Below, piece by piece: positions 7,414 to 11,487 of a stretch of DNA of 11,487 nucleotides. The stretch comes from Clostridia bacterium. Its GTDB lineage: Bacteria; Bacillota; Clostridia; Saccharofermentanales; UBA5734. The translations under genes and the position numbers were made by a program. The notes beneath the pieces were generated by a model, which worked only from the letters and a program-made list of their open reading frames with translations, did not search any database and was not told where the DNA came from. Each line of letters starts with the position of its first letter. The stretch's first letter is position 1. The stretch is from NCBI GenBank assembly GCA_009929975.1, contig RZZF01000027.1, positions 1 through 11,487 on the forward strand, read 5' to 3'.

Positions 7414-8595
7414 ATGTTAATCAGCATCGGACTCATCCTGATCATCGGATTCGGACTCTACGGGGTCTTCGTAAAACTGCGGCTTCCCGGTCTGCTCGGT
7501 CTGCTGCTGGCCGGTATTCTGCTCGGACCACATGCATTTGATCTGATCGATCCGTCGCTTCTGGCGATTTCTGCCGATTTACGTGAAATCTCGTTGATTG
7601 TGATCCTGGTGCGAGCCGGACTATCGCTCGACCTGAAAGATCTGCGCAAGGTTGGCCGCCCGGCGATTCTAATGAGTTTTGTCCCTGCGACATTCGAGAT
7701 CGCCGGTGTTCTTCTCCTCGCGCCGCTTCTGCTCGGCGTCACCCTGGCACAGGCCGCTGTGATCGGCACCATGCTAGCCGCTGTCTCGCCTGCGGTCATT
7801 GTCCCGGCCATGCTCAAACTGATGCAGCAGGGATATGGACAGAAAAAGCGCGTTCCGCAATTAGTCATGGCCGGTGCGACAGCCGACGACATCTATGCAC
7901 TCGTACTCTTCTCATCCTCTCTGGCGCTGCTTCAAGGCGGAAGTTTTCAATTGCTCACGCTGCTGAATATCCCGCTGGCTGCCCTGACTGGAATCATTGG
8001 CGGATTGGCCACAGCGTTCATGCTTCATCAGGTTTTTCTCCGTCTGCACATGCGGGATACAGTGAAGGTTCTGCTCATACTGGCTGCGGCCTTCCTGCTG
8101 GTTGGAACTGAATCACTGGCTGCCCGCTTTTTTCCGTTTTCCGGATTGCTGGCGGTCATGGCGCTGGGCATCACATTTCTCAGACTGCGCGGTGAAGTCG
8201 CCAGAAGAATCAGCGGCAAATTCTCCAAAATATGGGTCGCGGCAGAACTTATTTTATTCGTTCTTCTCGGAGCGGCGGTCGATGTCCGCTATCTGCTGAG
8301 CGCAGGACTTGCAGCGGCCGCAGTGATCGCGGGAGCTTTGCTCATTCGCTCGCTGGGAACCATCGTCAGCCTGAGTGGTACCAATCTCAACAACAGGGAA
8401 AAACTCTTCTGCAATATTGCCTACCTACCGAAAGCCACGGTTCAGGCTGCCGTCGGCGCGATTCCTCTCACGCTCGGACTTCCGGGTGGACAACTCATTC
8501 TCAGCATCGCGGTCCTGTCCATTCTGCTGACAGCCCCGCTCGGGGCAATCGCGATCGAGAAAACCAGTGCCCGGCTGCTGGCGGGGGATCGATGA
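7414..8595 (+). CDS. Cation:proton antiporter (CPA superfamily)
   Basis: A 393-residue integral membrane protein with about 12 TM helices, of the Na+(K+)/H+ exchanger fold. Family marks in order: KLRLPGLLGLLLAGILLGPH (21-40, the usual start of TM2), a RAGLSLDL element (67-74), AAVSPAVIVP (122-131, the unwound helix region), and ATADD (155-159) with adjacent D158 and D159. A paired Asp at this site is the hallmark of CPA2-like electrogenic exchangers; Asn-Asp would suggest electroneutral exchange. No RCK or TrkA nucleotide-binding domain follows, so it is a core transporter only. It likely serves pH or Na+ homeostasis at the cytoplasmic membrane. GGAG lies ten bases before ATG 7414, and a TATAAT promoter with a palindrome in its spacer precedes it. 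Ion specificity cannot be read from the sequence. Confidence 0.88.
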   Translation: MLISIGLILIIGFGLYGVFVKLRLPGLLGLLLAGILLGPHAFDLIDPSLLAISADLREISLIVILVRAGLSLDLKDLRKVGRPAILMSFVPATFEIAGVLLLAPLLLGVTLAQAAVIGTMLAAVSPAVIVPAMLKLMQQGYGQKKRVPQLVMAGATADDIYALVLFSSSLALLQGGSFQLLTLLNIPLAALTGIIGGLATAFMLHQVFLRLHMRDTVKVLLILAAAFLLVGTESLAARFFPFSGLLAVMALGITFLRLRGEVARRISGKFSKIWVAAELILFVLLGAAVDVRYLLSAGLAAAAVIAGALLIRSLGTIVSLSGTNLNNREKLFCNIAYLPKATVQAAVGAIPLTLGLPGGQLILSIAVLSILLTAPLGAIAIEKTSARLLAGDR

Positions 8596-8628
8596 TGAAG
8601 CGCATGAACATGATTTATCAGTCCACCT

Positions 8629-8658
8629 CTGACATATCATCGCTATTTGCGGTAGAAT
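8629..8658 (+). promoter_or_regulatory. Candidate promoter of the ArsC-family/epimerase operon
   Basis: CTGACA (8629-8634) and TAGAAT (8653-8658), each one base from consensus, are separated by 18 bases. Transcription would start near 8665, giving a leader of about 74 nt before ATG 8739 that contains a hairpin (8688-8720). Confidence 0.5.
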
Positions 8659-8687
8659 AGACATGAATACCACATGCCTGATCTGCG

Positions 8688-8720
8688 CTGAACGGACCCG
8701 ATATCGCTCGGTTCCGTCAG
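8688..8720 (+). other. Leader hairpin upstream of the ArsC-family gene
   Basis: ACGGACCCGA (8692-8701) pairs with TCGGTTCCGT (8708-8717) with a single mismatch and a 6-base loop. CTG/CAG at the base can extend it around a bulged A. There is no U-run after it. It lies between the predicted promoter and the ATG at 8739, where the Shine-Dalgarno is weak. Confidence 0.4.
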
Positions 8721-8738
8721 CAGAAAGCGAATGATTGT

Positions 8739-9089
8739 ATGCTGCTGATCTGTTATCCAAAATGTTCAACCTGCCGAAAGGCGGAAGAATGGCTGAAGCA
8801 CCACCAGATTGACTATCGGTATCGCGATATCAAAGCGAATCCTCCGTCTGTCGCTGAACTGACTGAATGGCACCAGGCCAGCGGCCTGCCGCTGAAGCGC
8901 TTCTGGAACACCAGCGGGATGCAGTACCGGGCTTTGAACTTGAAAAGCCGTCTCATCGAGATGAATGAAGCTCAGCAGCTGGCATTGATGTCGACTGACG
9001 GCATGCTGATCCGGCGTCCGATTCTCGTCGGCAATGGATCTGTCCTGGTCGGTTTCCGCGAAAAGCAATGGCTTGAGCATTTGCGATAA
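8739..9089 (+). CDS. ArsC/Spx family thioredoxin-fold protein, YusI-like
   Basis: A 116-residue protein of the ArsC/Spx/YffB family (PF03960 type). The active-site region YPKCSTCRKAEEWL puts a CxxC pair at C9 and C12 next to the first strand, as in Spx and Bacillus YusI. Classical glutaredoxin-linked arsenate reductases instead have a single active Cys at this point. Later marks are ASGLPLKRFWNTSG (87-aa region, about 46-60), YRALNLK, and DGMLIRRPILV (about 88-98) with the expected Arg-Pro turn. Databases often call these 'arsenate reductase family', but the CxxC and lack of ars neighbours make a thiol-redox or regulatory role at least as likely; true arsenate reduction is not shown. The Shine-Dalgarno is poor. 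The next gene begins 24 bases downstream with a strong site, so the two probably form an operon. Confidence 0.88.
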   Translation: MLLICYPKCSTCRKAEEWLKHHQIDYRYRDIKANPPSVAELTEWHQASGLPLKRFWNTSGMQYRALNLKSRLIEMNEAQQLALMSTDGMLIRRPILVGNGSVLVGFREKQWLEHLR

Positions 9090-9113
9090 GCACTCACGAA
9101 AGGAGTTTGACTG

Positions 9114-9947
9114 ATGATACAGATTGCCGCACCGTTGTTTATTCTTCGCCATGACTGCCGGGAGGATCTGTTTTCTGTTCTGGACAGACTGCATGACCTC
9201 GGCTTTGACGGTGTTGAGTTTCTTGGTTTTTTTGGTCACGAGCCCGCGGCCATCCGTGACCATCTCCGCTCTCTTTCACTGACCGCGTTGGGAAACCACG
9301 TCCCCTTTGATCTGTTTTCCAGCCAGACCGATTCCGTCATCCGCGACCATCTGATACTCGGCTGCCGCTATGTCACCGTCAGTGGTCCTCCGAAAGAGTG
9401 GATCGGGCAGCCGGAAAAACTGGAGCAGTATATCCGGGAAATTACGCGGATCGGACGTGAATGCCGACAGCAGGGGCTGCGGCTCCTGTACCATAATCAC
9501 GCGGATGAATTGTACCATCACCAGGACAGCATGAACCTGCTCGATTTCATTTTGGCCCGAACACCCTCAGACAGCATGGCGTTCGAACCGGATCTCGGAT
9601 GGCTCGGTATTGCCGGAGAGAATCCGGAGAAATGGCTTGATCAGTATCAGGACCGCTGCCCGGTCATCCACCTCAAGGATTACTATGCCCGTGACCCGCA
9701 TCGCATCGGTGACATCAGCCGGCTCGGTGACAATCGCGGCGGATCGGAGAACAGTTTCTTTGAATTTCGGCCGACGGGCTATGGCGTTGTCAACACGCCG
9801 GCATTGATGCGCAAAATCATCAACTGCCAGCCGGACTGGCTGGTCGCCGACCATGATCTGGCTTATGAGCGCGACCCCTATCAGGATCTGCGGCTCAGTC
9901 TGAATTATATGCGCGATCTGCTGTCAGTGCATGTCGTGCGCAGTTGA
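9114..9947 (+). CDS. Sugar phosphate isomerase/epimerase-like TIM barrel
   Basis: A 277-residue soluble protein of the xylose isomerase-like/AP endonuclease 2 TIM-barrel superfamily. Visible marks: LGFDGVEFLGFFG (29-41, strand and first metal-region Glu), GNHVPF (60-65), YHNHADE (126-132), AFEPDLGW (156-163), PVIHLKDYY (183-191), and WLVADHD (242-248). Their spacing fits the metal-binding Glu/His/Asp set of sugar epimerases such as the IolE/IolI/YcjR type. The substrate is probably a sugar or inositol-like compound but cannot be named. AAAGGAG (9099-9105) lies eight bases before ATG 9114. It follows the ArsC-family gene by 24 bases. Its last eight codons overlap, in opposite orientation, the end of the carboxyethylornithine synthase gene, with no room for a terminator between them. 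Confidence 0.85.
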   Translation: MIQIAAPLFILRHDCREDLFSVLDRLHDLGFDGVEFLGFFGHEPAAIRDHLRSLSLTALGNHVPFDLFSSQTDSVIRDHLILGCRYVTVSGPPKEWIGQPEKLEQYIREITRIGRECRQQGLRLLYHNHADELYHHQDSMNLLDFILARTPSDSMAFEPDLGWLGIAGENPEKWLDQYQDRCPVIHLKDYYARDPHRIGDISRLGDNRGGSENSFFEFRPTGYGVVNTPALMRKIINCQPDWLVADHDLAYERDPYQDLRLSLNYMRDLLSVHVVRS

Positions 9948-10913
9948 TGTTCTGCGGTCCTGCGCGTCCGCGATTGTCTGATCAAGCAGCTGTCCGTCCC
10001 GGATGATCGTCGCCCGGCTGAGGACCTTGTTCCGGTCAGCCTTCTCTTCTGCCAGAAGATCAAGATAACGTGTCAGTTCCTTGCCGAATGCCCGGGTCGC
10101 TGCGTGAGCGACCAGTGACGGTGTGTGGTCAACCACATAATGAAGAATCCCATCAACCTGATAAACCGGGTCATCGATGGTGGTGGGCCTGCTCGTTTCT
10201 ACCGCTCCTGCTTCATCACAGCTGACATCAATAATCATGGCGCCCTGTTTCATGTCGCGCAGATTCTCCCGGTAGATAATGTGGTCCCGCCGCCGTGTAT
10301 CCCACAGGACACAGTTGACGATCACATCATACTGGCTGATATCCTGCCGCAGCAGAGCTTCCATTTTTCTGTTATAGACGACGACATCAGCACCCAGACC
10401 GGCCAGAATCCGATAGGCTCCGTGCGATGTATTCCCCCGGCCAAGCAAGGCAACCCGGCATTCGTAGGGCAGCCGTCCGAACAGCGTGAACGCGTGCATG
10501 ACAGCGGCTTCTCCCGCCAGCTCATTGTTTCGCCAGAAAATGTTCCGTCCATTCTGGAACATGTCCTCCCAGGTGATGACCGTCAGTGATTGCCTGATGA
10601 GTTGATCAGTCAGGGCCTTATTTTGAAGTGCGTGGACATAGCCGAACATGGTTTGTCCCTCATGCAGCTGATCGAGATAGTCCGCGTCACCGATTTTGAC
10701 ATCACTGACAATATCACAGCGGAGAATTTCGCCGGTTGGGGCGATATGAACACCGTGCCGCAGATAGGCTTCATCGGAAAATCCCAGAGCCTGGCCATAG
10801 CCGGTTTCAAAATACAACTGGTTGCGATGATGAACCTGAGGCAGCTGGTCGGGCAGTATCGCACGGCGCCGTTCATTTTCCTTGCGGCTTTTCATGAATC
10901 CGATGGTCTTCAT
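9924..10913 (-). CDS. ceo: N5-(carboxyethyl)ornithine synthase
   Basis: A 329-residue cytoplasmic dehydrogenase recognised as N5-(carboxyethyl)ornithine synthase, an alanine dehydrogenase relative characterised in Lactococcus. The known enzyme reductively joins pyruvate to the side-chain amine of ornithine (or lysine) with NADPH. Marks: the opening MKTIGFMKSRKENERRRAI followed by LP; WEDMF and FWRNNELAGEAA (115-136); a Rossmann loop LGRGNTSHGA (157-166) followed by ADVVVYNRK; IVNCVLWDT (198-206); IDVSCDEAGAVETSRPTT (228-245); and HYVVDHTPS (258-266). It runs a little longer than the roughly 313-residue Lactococcus enzyme because of a polar C-terminal tail (about 312-329), the part that overlaps the epimerase gene. 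AGGAGGT sits six bases before ATG 10913. A TTGCTG-16-TATACT promoter lies upstream, divergent from the alarmone synthetase gene. No ornithine pathway genes are adjacent. Confidence 0.88.
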   Translation of the reverse strand: MKTIGFMKSRKENERRRAILPDQLPQVHHRNQLYFETGYGQALGFSDEAYLRHGVHIAPTGEILRCDIVSDVKIGDADYLDQLHEGQTMFGYVHALQNKALTDQLIRQSLTVITWEDMFQNGRNIFWRNNELAGEAAVMHAFTLFGRLPYECRVALLGRGNTSHGAYRILAGLGADVVVYNRKMEALLRQDISQYDVIVNCVLWDTRRRDHIIYRENLRDMKQGAMIIDVSCDEAGAVETSRPTTIDDPVYQVDGILHYVVDHTPSLVAHAATRAFGKELTRYLDLLAEEKADRNKVLSRATIIRDGQLLDQTIADAQDRRTSTAHDMH

Positions 10914-10919
10914 TGGCTG

Positions 10920-10926
10920 ACCTCCT
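10920..10926 (-). promoter_or_regulatory. Consensus Shine-Dalgarno of ceo
   Basis: On the minus strand AGGAGGT lies six bases before ATG 10913. It is the strongest ribosome site in the window and settles the start. Confidence 0.85.
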
Positions 10927-10978
10927 GGTCTTGCGATCGCTGTAAATCAGGATCTGGCGGGTCGGCTGTTCCCTTATC

Positions 10979-11006
10979 AGTATACGCTACTGGCCCGAAT
11001 CAGCAA
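10979..11006 (-). promoter_or_regulatory. Candidate promoter of ceo
   Basis: On the minus strand TTGCTG (11006-11001) and TATACT (10984-10979) are separated by 16 bases, giving a leader of about 60 nt before the ATG. A run of seven T on the minus strand just precedes the -35 (an A-run at 11005-11011 on the plus strand). Confidence 0.5.
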
Positions 11007-11044
11007 AAAAACGGTCCGTGCAGCGGTATCTCTCGAAATAATTT

Positions 11045-11067
11045 CATCAAGCCGTCGCGGCGTGATG
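11045..11067. other. Imperfect inverted repeat upstream of the alarmone synthetase gene
   Basis: CATCAAGCCG (11045-11054) and CGGCGTGATG (11058-11067) are inverted copies with one mismatch and a 3-base centre. They lie in the 214-base divergent region between ceo and the alarmone synthetase gene, 26 bases before a TACAAT -10-like hexamer (11093-11098). This could be an operator or a short hairpin. Confidence 0.4.
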
Positions 11068-11114
11068 TCATAATTTTGTCACGACTGTCCGATACAATTA
11101 AGTAGGATTAAGCC

Positions 11115-11120
11115 AGGAGG
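11115..11120 (+). promoter_or_regulatory. Shine-Dalgarno of the alarmone synthetase gene
   Basis: AGGAGG lies seven bases before ATG 11128 and ten before the next ATG at 11131. The spacing favours 11128, but either start is possible and the protein differs by one Met only. Confidence 0.75.
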
Positions 11121-11127
11121 AAAGTGG

Positions 11128-11487
11128 ATGATGAACAGACAGGACGCATCAACGGACCAGCCGTCAGCATCGACCGTGCCGGATATCCTGCAGGTAGATC
11201 AGGCGATCCAGGCGTTCCAAGCCGCCGAACATGTCTATACCGCCGCGATCCGTGAAGTTCAGACCAAGTTGGAAATTCTCAGCGATGAATTCTCGCTCAG
11301 TGCGGATCACAACCCGATTCACCATATCGTCACACGCGTCAAGGCTCCGGCGAGTATTGCCGCCAAACTGCAGCGTCGTGGCTTTGATCTCAGTGTCAGA
11401 TCCGCACGGCGGCATCTCAGCGACATCGCCGGAGTCAGAGTCATCTGCCAGTATATTGACGATATCTACATGATCGCTGATCTTCTG
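11128..11487 (+). CDS. Small alarmone synthetase, RelP/YwaC-like (partial)
   Basis: The first 120 residues of a RelA/SpoT-type synthetase, cut by the right edge. An unconserved polar tail (1-22) is followed by a helix (about 24-56) and then the synthetase domain: HNPIHHIVTRVKAPASIAAKL (61-81, with basic residues that bind nucleotide in this family) and HLSDIAGVRVICQYIDDIYMI (96-116, the strand and helix with the conserved DIAG-R element). The segment KLEILSDEFSL then HNPI is closer to Bacillus YwaC (RelP/SAS2) than to YjbM (RelQ/SAS1), from memory of those sequences. No HD hydrolase or TGS domain precedes it, so it should only make (p)ppGpp or relatives from ATP and GDP/GTP. It is divergent from ceo across 214 bases. 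The missing C-terminal half prevents checking for the catalytic Glu and tetramer contacts. Confidence 0.88.
   Translation, partial: MMNRQDASTDQPSASTVPDILQVDQAIQAFQAAEHVYTAAIREVQTKLEILSDEFSLSADHNPIHHIVTRVKAPASIAAKLQRRGFDLSVRSARRHLSDIAGVRVICQYIDDIYMIADLL

Noticed and set aside
8592..8660. 22-codon ORF overlapping the antiporter stop by ATGA
   Set aside because: The overlap looks like coupling, but there is no proper Shine-Dalgarno, the peptide has no recognisable feature, and its end coincides with the predicted -10 of the next operon.
8766..9263. 165-codon minus-strand reading frame
   Set aside because: It is antisense to the ArsC-family gene and the start of the epimerase gene, both of which have clear family motifs. 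It shows no recognisable domain.
10990..11035. Minus-strand terminator (ACGGACCGT followed by seven T)
   Set aside because: The palindrome would leave a one-base loop, no minus-strand gene ends here, and it sits just upstream of the ceo -35 element.
1..11487. Mobile element, CRISPR array, tRNA/rRNA or defence system
   Set aside because: I found no tandem direct repeats with spacers, no transposase or integrase motifs, no tRNA-like cloverleaf, and all sizeable frames are accounted for by metabolic, transport or signalling families.

Overview
The window looks like chromosomal DNA of a Gram-positive, probably Bacillota (Firmicutes) bacterium with fairly high G+C (mid-50s % by eye). The evidence is strong AGGAGG-type Shine-Dalgarno sites, short intergenic gaps, and gene families typical of that phylum: a small alarmone synthetase of the RelP/YwaC type, a YusI-like ArsC/Spx-family thioredoxin-fold protein, an N5-(carboxyethyl)ornithine synthase, and an M3B oligoendopeptidase. 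I cannot name the genus. I saw no rRNA, tRNA, CRISPR array, IS element, phage gene or origin. Gene density is high and no stretch over 300 bases lacks a gene.

Layout. (1) Positions 1-2282, minus strand: a glycine-rich, membrane-anchored protein with a TPM-like outer domain, cut by the left edge (1-877), and upstream of it a 12-TM MFS transporter (1020-2282). (2) Positions 2395-7332, plus strand: a membrane diguanylate cyclase with an outer sensory domain, seven TM helices and a C-terminal GGDEF domain, overlapping by ATGA the start of an M3 oligoendopeptidase, then a MATE exporter after a 49-base gap. This could be one transcript. (3) Positions 7414-8595, plus strand: a cation:proton antiporter behind its own good promoter. 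(4) Positions 8739-9947, plus strand: a YusI-like CxxC protein and a TIM-barrel sugar-phosphate isomerase/epimerase-like protein, 24 bases apart and probably co-transcribed. (5) Positions 9924-10913, minus strand: N5-(carboxyethyl)ornithine synthase, whose 3' end overlaps the epimerase gene by 24 coding bases. (6) From 11128, plus strand: a small alarmone synthetase cut by the right edge and divergent from the previous gene.

How they may work together: the clearest functional unit is the diguanylate cyclase-peptidase pair, which is translationally coupled, perhaps with the MATE exporter. The other genes read as ordinary housekeeping, transport and stress functions. The main oddities are structural: a perfect 16-bp inverted repeat inside the annotated 5' end of the MATE gene, a GC-rich hairpin just before the coupled peptidase start, an inverted repeat bracketing the antiporter promoter, hairpins ahead of the ArsC-family and alarmone synthetase genes, and the convergent coding overlap. 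I did not find a convincing new multi-gene system.
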